Below, piece after piece: positions 55,161-63,965 of a DNA stretch of 64,000 nucleotides. Position 1 is the first letter of the stretch. Each line of letters opens with the position of its first letter. The translations under genes and the position numbers were made by a program. The notes beneath the pieces are model-generated. The model saw only the letters and a program-made list of their open reading frames with translations. It was not told the origin of the DNA and searched no databases. The stretch is taken from the NCBI RefSeq assembly GCF_000018145.1, contig NC_009952.1, positions 501,501-565,500 on the forward strand, read 5' to 3'. Origin of the DNA: Dinoroseobacter shibae DFL 12 = DSM 16493. Its GTDB lineage: Bacteria; Pseudomonadota; Alphaproteobacteria; Rhodobacterales; Rhodobacteraceae.

Positions 55161-55549
55161 GACGGCGCCGTGGTCAACTCGACGTCGCGAATCCCGGCCT
55201 CGGCCAGACGGCGCAGCAAAGCTGCAAGCGCGGTGCCCGGGACCCGGTAATCGGCGCGGATCTGCAAGGGAACGCCCGGCTCGGGCCCATATTCTTCCAG
55301 GGCTGCGGCCAGCGCGGTTTCGCCGGTGAACGCGTCGAAGGCAATCAGGCCATCGGCCGAAAGAAACAGCCGCACCGGCGTTTCGGATGCCAACTCCTGG
55401 TCTTCGGTGCTGGGCAACACGACCTCGATCGGATCCGCGGGGCGGATCTCGGCGGTGATCAGAAAAAAGATCAGCAGCAGGAACACCACGTTGATCATCG
55501 GGATGATGCTCTCGTTGCGCAGAGGTTTCGGGGGCGGTGGAATGCGCAC
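55157..55549 (-). CDS. exbD: ExbD-like biopolymer transport protein (copy 2)
   Basis: 130-aa protein with a single membrane helix IIPMINVVFLLLIFFLITAE, which carries the ExbD/TolR pattern of a polar residue in the helix (here Asn where Asp is usual). The rest is periplasmic. Second of two ExbD genes in tandem, directly before tonB. Starting 4 nt after the first copy's stop. The usual membrane Asp (as in MIDVVFLLL of copy 1) is replaced by Asn. Confidence 0.87.
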   Translation of the reverse strand: MRIPPPPKPLRNESIIPMINVVFLLLIFFLITAEIRPADPIEVVLPSTEDQELASETPVRLFLSADGLIAFDAFTGETALAAALEEYGPEPGVPLQIRADYRVPGTALAALLRRLAEAGIRDVELTTAPS

Positions 55550-55553
55550 GGGA

Positions 55554-55940
55554 CTACTCCAGGATTGCGAAGCGTGTGTATCCCGCGGCTTCCAGTGTCG
55601 CGACCAGATCGACCAGCCGTTGCAGAACCGCGTCGTCCCGGCTCCGCAGGATGATCAGGTCGTCTGGTGATGCGGTCAGGTCGGCAAGCGTGGCGCGGAG
55701 GGCGTCCTCGTCCAGTGCCACACCGTTCAGACGCTGTCCCTCCGGCAGCACGTCAATCACCCGTGGTGGGCCGGAATACGCCCCGCTGTTGCCGCCGGCC
55801 AGTGTCAGCGACAGGCCCGTGTCCGAGCCGAACCGTGCCGCCAGCATGAAAAACACGAGCAGCAGGAAAACCACGTCGATCATCGGTGTCAGGCTCGGCC
55901 GCCGACGCGGCCGGGTGGGATCGAGGCGAAAGCTGGTCAC
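55554..55940 (-). CDS. exbD: ExbD-like biopolymer transport protein (copy 1)
   Basis: 128-aa protein with one membrane helix LTPMIDVVFLLLVFFMLAA containing the proton-path Asp. Charged N-terminus (DPTRPRRRP) is cytoplasmic. GTG 55940 overlaps the exbB stop (GTGA). With the second copy and ExbB it should form the TonB motor. This copy keeps Asp, the other has Asn at the same place. Confidence 0.88.
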   Translation of the reverse strand: MTSFRLDPTRPRRRPSLTPMIDVVFLLLVFFMLAARFGSDTGLSLTLAGGNSGAYSGPPRVIDVLPEGQRLNGVALDEDALRATLADLTASPDDLIILRSRDDAVLQRLVDLVATLEAAGYTRFAILE

Positions 55941-56629
55941 TCGGCGGCCCGCTGGAGCGGTTTCGGTGTCAGCTCCCGGGTTTCGGCGCGAATGAAGATC
56001 CGGGTCGCGAGATCCTCCATATCTTGCCTGATCCGGTCCACGACACTTTCGAAATAACTCAGCGCCATCGAGGCAGGGATGGCGACAGCCATGCCCGCCG
56101 CCGTCGTCAGCAGCGCCTCCCAAATGCCACCGGCCAGCGTGCCGGGGTCTGCGCGCGCGCCTGCGTCTTGCAAGGCCTGAAATGCGGCGATCATTCCCAG
56201 CACCGTACCCAGCAAGCCGATGAGCGGTGCGATCGTCGCGATCAACTCCAGAACCCGCAGCCCGGCGCGTGACTGCGCAAGCTCGCGCTGGGCGATGCGG
56301 TAGGTTTCCTCCTTTGCGCCCTCGAAAGACAGGCCAGGATCGTCCAGGGCCGCAAGGGCGCGCGCCACCAGTCTGGCCCGCACCCCCTGTTGCCCGCTCA
56401 AAGCCCGGTGCGCAGCACCCATGTCGCCCTTTACCCAATGCTGCACGGCGCGGTCGGCGCGCTGTCCAGACCACGCCCCGATCCGAGCGAAACGCCACAG
56501 CTTCCAGAGTATGACGGTCAGCGTGATGACCGACAGGCCAGCAATGACCCAGATGGCCGGCCCCCCCTGCGCCATGAAGCTCTGAAGCGCGCTGAGGTCG
56601 AGCAGGGCAAGCGAGGCGAGATCGATCAT
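55937..56629 (-). CDS. exbB: ExbB-like MotA/TolQ/ExbB proton channel
   Basis: 230-aa inner-membrane protein with three helices: one near residue 25 (AIWVIAGLSVITLTVILWKL) and two C-terminal (LIATIAPLIGLLGTVLGMIAAF and TTAAGMAVAIPASMALSYF). The motif APLIGLLGTVLGMI is diagnostic. First in the exbB-exbD-exbD-tonB operon. Start MIDLASLALL at 56629 chosen on topology; the SD is weak. Confidence 0.9.
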   Translation of the reverse strand: MIDLASLALLDLSALQSFMAQGGPAIWVIAGLSVITLTVILWKLWRFARIGAWSGQRADRAVQHWVKGDMGAAHRALSGQQGVRARLVARALAALDDPGLSFEGAKEETYRIAQRELAQSRAGLRVLELIATIAPLIGLLGTVLGMIAAFQALQDAGARADPGTLAGGIWEALLTTAAGMAVAIPASMALSYFESVVDRIRQDMEDLATRIFIRAETRELTPKPLQRAAE

Positions 56630-56699
56630 GCGAATGTCTTTCGGCAGTGTGGTTGAGGGCCTTGAGCGGCGAGCGGGTCCGGGGCGTGCTTTGCAGGCG

Positions 56700-57011
56700 T
56701 CACTGAAAAACGCTGACGAGGAAGGCCATTTCGACCAACGCCAATCCCAACACGACCCCAATGCTCAGGCCCATTGGCCCTGCGATCGCCGGTACGACCG
56801 AAACGGCCGCCCAGAGCATGAAAACCAATGCGAAGGGTAAGAGCAGAAATGCCCCGCCATTCATTCCGGGTGGAAACACCTGCGGAAGCATGAGCATGAC
56901 AAACAACGTGGAGCATATCGCAACCGGGGCTGCCAGAACCCATCGTGCGATGGTGGGGTGAGCTGTGAGCCATGCGACCCACGTCGGGAAGGGAGGTATT
57001 CGCGCCATCAT
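56700..57011 (-). CDS. Small hydrophobic membrane protein, unknown
   Basis: 103-aa protein with about three membrane segments (WVLAAPVAICSTLFVMLMLP, AFLLLPFALVFMLWAAVSVV, LSIGVVLGLALVEMAFLVSV). GAGGG precedes tandem ATG codons (57011, 57008). It lies 70 bp before exbB on the same strand and may be the first gene of the Ton operon. No family recognised. Confidence 0.72.
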   Translation of the reverse strand: MMARIPPFPTWVAWLTAHPTIARWVLAAPVAICSTLFVMLMLPQVFPPGMNGGAFLLLPFALVFMLWAAVSVVPAIAGPMGLSIGVVLGLALVEMAFLVSVFQ

Positions 57012-57498
57012 GCAACCCTCGAAAAGGTGTGTGCGATATGCTGGCGGTGACCGCATCCAGGACGGGTCAGGGCTTGCGTGGTGGTGTGGGGCGTCACAGT
57101 GCAGGACCTTGTGACCCCGCTGTGCGGTGCGCTCCGGAAAGTCTGCGTTAACACTTGCTAAGCTGATTTCTTACTGTTTTTATCGGAAATGTCAATCGCA
57201 GCAATGATGCCGTACCTGCCGACCTTGGCCAGGGTGCGCGTCTCGCCACGCATGGATGTTTTGACCCGCAGGGCCAAGGCCAACGAAAGGCGGCGCGAGA
57301 ATGACCATGATCTGCAAATTCGAGTTCATCGCGCCCATGGGTGGCAGGCGAGCTTCGCACACAGGCGCGCACGACGTGACCGCCAGCGTTGGCTTGGCGC
57401 GAAGGTCGGGCGCCCCATGCCCTGATTCTTAATCCTCAGGCTCAGCAAGGTTTCGCGCCCAGCAGCAGTCCGCTCCGAATACTCCAAAGGACCTGATC
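57012..57498. other. 487-bp intergenic region between exb operon and haem receptor
   Basis: Divergent promoter region. The stretch at about 57150-57200 is AT-rich (TTAACACTTGCTAAG, TTACTGTTTTTATC) and is the likely site for promoters and iron control. Frames here are Arg-rich and unconvincing. AAAGGA before 57499 is the receptor's SD. Confidence 0.5.
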
Positions 57499-59526
57499 AT
57501 GCTAAAACAGGCACTTACCATCACGACTGTTCTCGTAACCGCCACTGGGCTATCTGCGCGGATCAGCGCCGCGCAGGACGCCACAGCCCTGGAAGCCATC
57601 ACCGTCCTGGGCACCGGTTTGCCGACCTCTGTCTTCGAAAGCCCATCCAGTGTGACCGTGATCGATGACGGTCAGTTGCGCCGCATCGCGCCTGAGAAGA
57701 TCGGCAGTTACCTCGAAAGCGTCCCGGGCGTCATCATCGGCGAACAGGGCATCCAGCGTATTCAGATCCGGGGCGAGGCGGAGCGCCGGGTTCTGATCAA
57801 GGTCGATGGGCAAGCCCTGACCGACCACACGACCTATGGGCAGCCTGTGCTGGTGGATCCGCTCAACATCGAGCGGATCGAGGTGATCCGGGGGGCGTCG
57901 TCGGTGGTCTCGGGCTCGCGCGCCATTGGCGGGGTGGTCAACATCGTGACCAAACGCGGCGCGCCCGACACCGCGGCAGAGGTCACGTTCGGCGCGGGCT
58001 ATTTCGGCGGCTCGGATGGCTACCGCGCCAGTGGCTCGGTCGGGGGCACCATCGGGGCCTTCGATTACCGGATTACGGCCGGAACGGCCGATTTCGGGGA
58101 CCGCGAGACGCCCGATCGCACGCTGGTGCCTTCGGAAAGTGCCAGTGACAGCCTCGCCGTGCACCTGGGATACCAGATCGATCCGAACCAATACGTGATG
58201 TTCAAAGCCCAGCGTTACGATCAATCGGCGGATGTCTTCACCGACGATCCCGATTTCACGATCACCTTGCCCAATCGGGATCTCACGAAATACTCGGCTT
58301 TCTATGAAGGGACGGACCTCGCGCCCTGGATGCCGAAGCTGAACGCGGATGTCTATTATCAGACCGTCGACCGGGTTTTCGAAAACGATGTGAATACTGG
58401 TGTGCCGCCGTTCGTGCCGAATGCGCCGACGAACATTCAGGGCCTGAGCGATGACGAGGGCAGGACCTGGGGGCTGAATGTGACAGCCGAGTTGTCGATT
58501 TTCGACATCGGGCGCAGCTTTGTCGGGTTCGAGTATGAAGACGACCGTCTCGACACCGCGCGCAGTTCGATTGTCACGGCAAACCCGCCTCCCGGCCCGC
58601 CGGGACCGCCGGTTGTGAGTGTCGATAGCCGCGAGGAAGATGCGAGCATCAAGACCACTTCCCTCTACGCCTTGCAGGAATTCGATCTCTCCGACACGGT
58701 CACGGGCTTTCTGGGCGGGCGGTATTACGCGGTGGATGCAGAGCTTATCCGCAGCACGCGCAGTGCCCCGCGGTCCAATGACGACGACAGGTTTCTCGGC
58801 TCCGCCGGACTGGTCTGGACCCCGAATCCCGAGACGGCGCTGCGCCTGAATATCTCGCAAGGCTACAGTTATCCGTCGCTGGGCCAGCTTTTCCTCGAAA
58901 CTTCCGCAGGCGGCCAAACGGTCATCGGCAATCCCGATCTGGAGCCGGAGACTGCCACCACGCTGGAGCTGGGCGCGCGCTATGACGGGGCGGGCGCAAC
59001 CATCGATGCCACGTTCTTCTATACCGACAGCTCCGACTACATCGAGTTGACAGGGGCAGGTGGCGGCACGCTGAGCTATACCAACATCGCTGCAGCCGAG
59101 GCCTTCGGGCTTGAGGTTCTGGCCGAAACCCGGATTGGGGCAAGCAATTGGTCGCCCTACGCCTCGCTGACCTATGTGCGGCGGGAATTCGATTTCGGCA
59201 ACGGGTTCAAGACCAAGGATTCAGGCACGCCCGAACTGTTCGGTCGCGTCGGTGTGAAATACGATTTTGACTGGTTCGGGATGACCGGGGTGCTGGACGC
59301 GCATGTGCGGGGTGAAACCTCTGCCACCTTGCGGGACGAGACCGGCGCAGTGGTGCGGTCCGGCGACGGGTTCGGCTTGCTGGAGGTCGATGCCTTCGTC
59401 AACATCAGCGAGAACGCGTCGCTGACGGTTGCGCTGAACAACCTGTTGAACACGACCTATGATCCGATCGACCAGATCGAGGGACAGAAGCGGTCGGTTG
59501 ACGTGTTCCTGACCTGGACCTTCTGA
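57499..59526 (+). CDS. hmuR: TonB-dependent haem receptor
   Basis: Outer-membrane beta-barrel of 675 aa. N-terminal signal, TonB-box/plug region (LEAITVLGTGLPTSVFESPS, VPGVIIGEQGIQRIQIRG, RVLIKVDGQALTDH, IERIEVIRGASSVVSGSRAIGG) and a 22-strand-type barrel ending in aromatic Phe (FLTWTF). The segment YPSLGQLFLETSAG...GNPDLEPETATTLELG matches the FRAP/NPNL region of haem receptors. Convergent with hmuV. Haem is supported by hmuSTUV next door; another siderophore is possible. Confidence 0.87.
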   Translation: MLKQALTITTVLVTATGLSARISAAQDATALEAITVLGTGLPTSVFESPSSVTVIDDGQLRRIAPEKIGSYLESVPGVIIGEQGIQRIQIRGEAERRVLIKVDGQALTDHTTYGQPVLVDPLNIERIEVIRGASSVVSGSRAIGGVVNIVTKRGAPDTAAEVTFGAGYFGGSDGYRASGSVGGTIGAFDYRITAGTADFGDRETPDRTLVPSESASDSLAVHLGYQIDPNQYVMFKAQRYDQSADVFTDDPDFTITLPNRDLTKYSAFYEGTDLAPWMPKLNADVYYQTVDRVFENDVNTGVPPFVPNAPTNIQGLSDDEGRTWGLNVTAELSIFDIGRSFVGFEYEDDRLDTARSSIVTANPPPGPPGPPVVSVDSREEDASIKTTSLYALQEFDLSDTVTGFLGGRYYAVDAELIRSTRSAPRSNDDDRFLGSAGLVWTPNPETALRLNISQGYSYPSLGQLFLETSAGGQTVIGNPDLEPETATTLELGARYDGAGATIDATFFYTDSSDYIELTGAGGGTLSYTNIAAAEAFGLEVLAETRIGASNWSPYASLTYVRREFDFGNGFKTKDSGTPELFGRVGVKYDFDWFGMTGVLDAHVRGETSATLRDETGAVVRSGDGFGLLEVDAFVNISENASLTVALNNLLNTTYDPIDQIEGQKRSVDVFLTWTF

Positions 59527-59553
59527 GCCAGGGGGCGGGCGTTGCGGCGCGTG

Positions 59554-59572
59554 GCCCCACCCATTGTGGGGC
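59554..59572. terminator. Bidirectional hairpin between hmuR and hmuV
   Basis: GCCCCAC-CCATT-GTGGGGC, a perfect 7-bp stem, ending at the hmuV stop. Convergent position suits a shared terminator, although no T-run is present. Confidence 0.5.
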
Positions 59573-60354
59573 TACATTTGCGCGGCGTGCGGCAGGATGA
59601 ATGTATGATCGGCCGCGGGGGGCGTGTTGACCCGCACCGCGCAGTCATAGGCTTCGGACAGGTTGGTGTCGGTCAGCACCTGTCGCGGGGTGCCGACGGC
59701 CCGGATCGCGCCGCCTTTGAGAAGGGCGACCTGATCGGCGAACATCGCCGTCAGGTTCAGGTCATGCATCACGGCGATCACGCCGCCGCCGCGCGCCGCG
59801 TAGTCCGCCGCAATCCGCATGATACCGAGCTGATGCCCGATATCGAGGCTCGACACAGGCTCGTCCAGAAAAAGCCAGCACGGGCCCTCGGCCGAGACCG
59901 GCTCCCAAACTTGGCAGAGCACGCGGGCCAGTTGGACCCGCTGCTGCTCGCCGCCCGAAAGTTCCTGGTAGTAGCGGTCTTCGTACCCGCTCAGGCCGAC
60001 CTTTTGCAGGGCCTGCAAGGGCAGGGTACGCCGCGCCGCATGACGCCCCGCCTCCAGCCCCATGGTAATCACTTCGATAACGGTGAAGGGAAAGGCGAGC
60101 GAGGCCGCCTGCGGCAGCACCCCGCGCATCGCCGCCAGCGCCCAGGGTTTGGCCGACGCGGTCTGCAGTCCGTTCAGGCGCACGTCGCCCGAAGCGCCGA
60201 TCTCGCCCACCAGCGCGCGCAGCAGGGTGGTCTTGCCCGAGCCGTTGGGCCCGACGATCGCCGTCAGCGCCCCGGGTTGCGCGGTGAAATCGACGCCCGA
60301 CAGGACATCCCGGCGACCCAGCCTGACGGTGATATTTCGCGCATGCAGGCTCAC
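59572..60354 (-). CDS. hmuV: Haem ABC transporter ATP-binding protein
   Basis: 260-aa ATPase. Walker A GPNGSGKTT, Q-loop VLPQAAS, signature LSGGEQQRVQLARVL, Walker B WLFLDEPVSSLDIGHQ, and MHDLNL. The long insert (WEPVSAEGPCW) before Walker B is typical of HmuV. GTG 60354 overlaps the hmuU stop. Upstream in-frame codons repeat hmuU DNA. Confidence 0.92.
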   Translation of the reverse strand: MSLHARNITVRLGRRDVLSGVDFTAQPGALTAIVGPNGSGKTTLLRALVGEIGASGDVRLNGLQTASAKPWALAAMRGVLPQAASLAFPFTVIEVITMGLEAGRHAARRTLPLQALQKVGLSGYEDRYYQELSGGEQQRVQLARVLCQVWEPVSAEGPCWLFLDEPVSSLDIGHQLGIMRIAADYAARGGGVIAVMHDLNLTAMFADQVALLKGGAIRAVGTPRQVLTDTNLSEAYDCAVRVNTPPAADHTFILPHAAQM

Positions 60355-61433
60355 AGGTCCACGACCCCCCGCGCGCGCAGCAGGATCCACAAGAATACCG
60401 GCGCGCCCAGAACCGCGGTGACGATGCCAATGGGCAATTCCGCAGGTGCGATGATGGTTCGGCTGATGCAGTCGGCCAGCACCAGAAGGCTCGCGCCCAA
60501 GAGCGCCGCATTCGGCAACAGCGTCCGGTGATCCGGTCCGACTGCGATGCGCAACAGATGGGGCACCACGATGCCCACGAACCCGATGCCGCCCGACACC
60601 GCGACAGCCGCGCCCGTGGCGCTGGCCACGATCAGGATGGCGCCGGTTTTGAGCCGTTCCAGCGCCACGCCCATATGGGCCGCCGCGGCCTCGCCCAAGG
60701 CCATTCCGTTCAATCCCCGTGCCAGCAAGGGCGCCGACAGGAACGCCACCGCGATCAAGGGGCCCGCGATCAGCACCTTGGTCCAAGTCGCCCCGGCCAG
60801 GGAGCCCAGCCCCCAGAAGGTCAAATCCCGCAACTGCCTGTCATCGGCGATGTAGACCAGGATCCCGGACAGCGCCCCGGTCAAGGCGGCCAGGGCGATC
60901 CCGGCCAGGAGCATGGTCGCGACCGACGTCCGCCCGCGCCTGGTCGAAACCTTGTAAAGCAGGATCGTGCTGCCCCAGCCCCCGGCGAAGGCCGCCAGCG
61001 GGATCAGGTAATTGCCCAAGGCATCGATGAAAAAGGCCGGAAGGGCCGCACCGAGCACGATCGCCAGAATCGCGCCCAGACCGGCGCCGGCGCTGACCCC
61101 AACGATGCCGGGATCGGCCAGCGGGTTGCGGAACAGTCCCTGCATCACGGCCCCCGCCACCGCAAGGGCGGCGCCGACCAGCAACCCGAGTGCCAGTCGC
61201 GGCAGGCGGATGTCGAACAGGATCACCTGCGCCCCCGCATCCAGTGTGCCGGTGCGGATCCAGTCTGCGACCGCGGCACGCACCTGTGCCCCCGCCGCCC
61301 CGATCCCCAAAGAGAACGCAGATACGGCAAGCAGAAATATCCAGAGCCACAGATGCAGTCGCATCGCGCGGGCATACCGCCCCCCCTCGGCGCCCGCGGC
61401 GGTTCCGGCCTGATGGCTCAGATCAGTTGCCAT
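60351..61433 (-). CDS. hmuU: Haem ABC transporter permease
   Basis: 360-aa FecCD-type permease. Landmarks FDIRLPRLALGLLVGAALAVAG, FRNPLADPGIVGVSAGAGLG and SGGIGFVGIVVPHLLRIAVG. ATG 61433 overlaps the end of hmuT by 11 bp. Pairs with HmuV to move haem from HmuT into the cytoplasm. Confidence 0.93.
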   Translation of the reverse strand: MATDLSHQAGTAAGAEGGRYARAMRLHLWLWIFLLAVSAFSLGIGAAGAQVRAAVADWIRTGTLDAGAQVILFDIRLPRLALGLLVGAALAVAGAVMQGLFRNPLADPGIVGVSAGAGLGAILAIVLGAALPAFFIDALGNYLIPLAAFAGGWGSTILLYKVSTRRGRTSVATMLLAGIALAALTGALSGILVYIADDRQLRDLTFWGLGSLAGATWTKVLIAGPLIAVAFLSAPLLARGLNGMALGEAAAAHMGVALERLKTGAILIVASATGAAVAVSGGIGFVGIVVPHLLRIAVGPDHRTLLPNAALLGASLLVLADCISRTIIAPAELPIGIVTAVLGAPVFLWILLRARGVVDL

Positions 61434-62259
61434 AGAGCGCAAGGGACAAGTCGCGGACCGCCTGTGCTGTTCGTGGGCCGAACCCGAGCAGGAACAGGCC
61501 ATCCATCCGGACCACCGCACGGTTCTGCGCGGCCGGTGTGCTGGCCAGCGCGGGCATGGCCAGAAGTTCGTCCACCGCAACATCGTGATCTCCGCCCCGG
61601 TCCATCATCAGGATCAGGTCGGGTGCCAGTGCGGTAACGGCCTCGTCGTTCAGGGGCTTGTAGCCTTCGAAACCGGTATTGGCATTGACGCCGCCGGCCA
61701 GGGTGATCATCGCCGCTGCGGCGGTGTCTGTGCCCGATGCGAGGATCCGCCCCCCTTGGGTCGACAGGATGAACAGCACGCGCTTGGGATCATCCCCGTC
61801 GGAAAGTTCCGCAACGCGGGCGCGCGCCTTCTCCAGGTCGCTCTTGACAGCCTCGGCAAGCTCCGCCCCCCGCTCCGGGACGCCAAGCGCGTCGCTGATG
61901 GTCATGATCTTGCTCACCAGGCCCTCTGCATCGGGCTGGTTCGGGACCATGACGATCGGAACCCTCGCGGAGGTCAGAACATCGAGCGCCTCGGCAGGGC
62001 CGGCGCCCTCGTCGGCGATGATCAGATCCGGCGCGAGGCTCAGCACGCCCTCCGGCGACAATGCGCGCATGTAACCGACATCCGGCAACGCTTCGGCCTC
62101 GGGGGGGAAGACCGACGTGGTGTCCCGGCCCACAAGCCGCGCGTCTTCGCCCAAGGCATAGACAATCTCCGTGATCGCCCCGCCGATGGCCAGAACCCGG
62201 TCCGAGGCAAGCACCGGACCGGTCACGAGAAACAGGATCAGGGCAAGTCGAAACATCAT
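61423..62259 (-). CDS. hmuT: Haem ABC transporter periplasmic binding protein
   Basis: 278-aa class III binding protein with signal MMFRLALILFLVTGPVLA. VLAIGGAITEIVYALGEDARLVGRD and the haem-ligand region around LPDVGYMRALSPEGVLSL (Tyr-Met) match HmuT/ShuT. Start overlaps the hmuS stop (ATGA). Confidence 0.92.
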   Translation of the reverse strand: MMFRLALILFLVTGPVLASDRVLAIGGAITEIVYALGEDARLVGRDTTSVFPPEAEALPDVGYMRALSPEGVLSLAPDLIIADEGAGPAEALDVLTSARVPIVMVPNQPDAEGLVSKIMTISDALGVPERGAELAEAVKSDLEKARARVAELSDGDDPKRVLFILSTQGGRILASGTDTAAAAMITLAGGVNANTGFEGYKPLNDEAVTALAPDLILMMDRGGDHDVAVDELLAMPALASTPAAQNRAVVRMDGLFLLGFGPRTAQAVRDLSLALYGN

Positions 62260-63287
62260 GCCGTGGTCTCCTGTGTCGGCAAGCCGTTGACGATCTCGGT
62301 GAACGCGGTGCGGGTATCCTTGCCTTCCTTCGGAACGCCGAACGCCTGAAGGATCAGGACACCGTCGGCGTCGAACGCCTCGACCGAGACAGCCGGGCCG
62401 CGTTGTGTCGGCTTTTCGACCTGCCAGACCTCCGCGACCTTGTCGCCGCGCAGATGGAGGTTGAAGTCCGGGTCCAGCACGTTCACCCAGGGGCCCATCG
62501 GCTCTATCCGCCGAAGGGGGCCGGTGTGGATTTCGATGCAGCCGCGATTGCCGACGAACAGCATGATCTCGAATCCCGCAACCTGTATCGCGCGCAACAT
62601 CGTGTCCACTGCCGAAGGCGCAAGCGGCCGCACGAAGGGGGGTTCCGCAATCCGATAGGCGCCCAACCGGTTCATTTTCAGCTTGGCGCAGAGGCGCAGG
62701 AATTGGTGAGTGTCGGTGAGCCGTGCCCACTCCTTGAGCAGGATGTCGCGCTTGTCGAGATTGATCCGCGCGCCCTCGGGCGGCTCCCGATCCTTCAGGG
62801 CCAAGGTGTCGGTTTGCGCGGGCAGGGCGAGGTCCGATTGCAGCCGTGTCCAGGCCGCCATGTCCGCGCCGTCGCGCAGATAGGCCTTGTGCACCGCATC
62901 GCCTGCGGCGTCGAACACCTGCACGCTGTGGCGCAGACCGCTCTTGACCTGCTCGGAGACCGCGAAGGCATGCACCCAGTGGCGCGGAAACATCCGCAAA
63001 TCGATCCCCTCGTTGAGGGTCATCGTCGCGTGATCGCCCCCGTGGTAGTCGGTATATTCCCCATCCTTTTCGATGACGCAGGCGTCGTTGCGCGTGAGCG
63101 CCATCATCGGGCCGAGGGCCCCGAGGGCCGGGATCAGGTCGTTTGGATGCGGGCGCAGCGCCACGGCATCATGCCCGACCTGCGCCGCGACCAGCGCGGC
63201 CTCCGGCAGCCCGAGCGCCTGGGCTATGTCGCGCGCGCGCCCGGCCTTGTGGGTGCGCGCCTCCCGGATCTCTTTTGCATCTAACAT
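62256..63287 (-). CDS. hmuS: Haemin-degrading/haem-transfer factor
   Basis: 343-aa cytoplasmic protein with the duplicated HmuS/ChuS fold (EIREARTHKAGRARDIAQAL; FEIMLFVGNRGCIEIHTGPL; WVNVLDPDFNLHLR). Receives haem from HmuTUV and takes part in its degradation or transfer. ATG 63287 chosen; 17 upstream in-frame codons lack similarity. Head of the overlapping hmuSTUV chain. Confidence 0.92.
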   Translation of the reverse strand: MLDAKEIREARTHKAGRARDIAQALGLPEAALVAAQVGHDAVALRPHPNDLIPALGALGPMMALTRNDACVIEKDGEYTDYHGGDHATMTLNEGIDLRMFPRHWVHAFAVSEQVKSGLRHSVQVFDAAGDAVHKAYLRDGADMAAWTRLQSDLALPAQTDTLALKDREPPEGARINLDKRDILLKEWARLTDTHQFLRLCAKLKMNRLGAYRIAEPPFVRPLAPSAVDTMLRAIQVAGFEIMLFVGNRGCIEIHTGPLRRIEPMGPWVNVLDPDFNLHLRGDKVAEVWQVEKPTQRGPAVSVEAFDADGVLILQAFGVPKEGKDTRTAFTEIVNGLPTQETTA

Positions 63288-63353
63288 GGCAGTCTCCCGA
63301 AACTGGCTGCTGGGGGCGTTGGATTGGGGCGCAATCACGATGCGACTGCGCGT

Positions 63354-63794
63354 TCAGGACATGGGCTGCATTTCCAGCGCGTCGGTTGCGTTGATCAGTC
63401 GTGTTTGCGCGGCCAGGAACGTGTCCACCGGGTTGGTTTCGCAAAGCAGCATCGCGTAGGAGAATGCCACGGGGCGCCGCCCCTCCCGCAGGGCGATGAA
63501 GCTGCGCATGAACAACCCCTCATGTTCCGACAGAAGCCGCGCGCAGTTTGCGCAATGGGGATTGTTGAACCGGAAACAGGATTGGCGCGCCTGTCGCATC
63601 GCCTGCACCGCACCGAGCACAAGGCTCGCGACGCGGACCCCGTCGATCTCGCCATAGGTCAGGGTCGGGCATTTGAACCCAAGCAACCAGCTCTGGTGTT
63701 CGGGGTTTGCAAAGCTCTCGAAAAAGTAGCGCGCGGTCTGAAGAACGACCTGATCGCGGGGCTCCAGGCCGGCCTTTTCGATGCGCACCGACAT
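63354..63794 (-). CDS. Conserved hypothetical protein of the haem operon
   Basis: 146-aa protein of unknown function. It has Cys residues in FRFNNPHCANCARLLSEHEG and is rich in aromatic and Arg residues. AGGAGAAACG precedes ATG 63794. Lies 66 bp before hmuS on the same strand, so likely co-transcribed. A role in haem uptake is inferred only from location. Confidence 0.72.
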   Translation of the reverse strand: MSVRIEKAGLEPRDQVVLQTARYFFESFANPEHQSWLLGFKCPTLTYGEIDGVRVASLVLGAVQAMRQARQSCFRFNNPHCANCARLLSEHEGLFMRSFIALREGRRPVAFSYAMLLCETNPVDTFLAAQTRLINATDALEMQPMS

Positions 63795-63846
63795 GGGGTC
63801 GTTTCTCCTGCCGCAGCAGCTTTCGGTCGTGCGCGGGCCTTGGTGG

Positions 63847-63951
63847 TCAAACATCGATAACGGCTCCGCTTCGGATGGGCGCAAGGCCAGGCTGTTGCGG
63901 AGCGTTCCAGGCGGCGCGGAACGGGTTGGAAAGGAATAGATGTAAAAGCAT
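63847..63951 (-). CDS. Small 34-aa protein with strong ribosome-binding site
   Basis: Open frame of 34 codons beginning MLLHLFLSNPFRAAWNAPQQ. A near-perfect Shine-Dalgarno AAAGGAGG (63958-63965) lies six bases upstream of ATG, better than most genes in the window. It precedes the hmu operon on the same strand. May be a leader peptide or a small protein; no homologue is recalled. Confidence 0.45.
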   Translation of the reverse strand: MLLHLFLSNPFRAAWNAPQQPGLAPIRSGAVIDV

Positions 63952-63965
63952 GTCCAGCCTCCTTT

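Noticed and set aside
57189-57425. Plus-strand frame before the haem receptor
   Set aside because: Arg-rich, no RBS, lies in a likely promoter region; compared with HemP and did not match.
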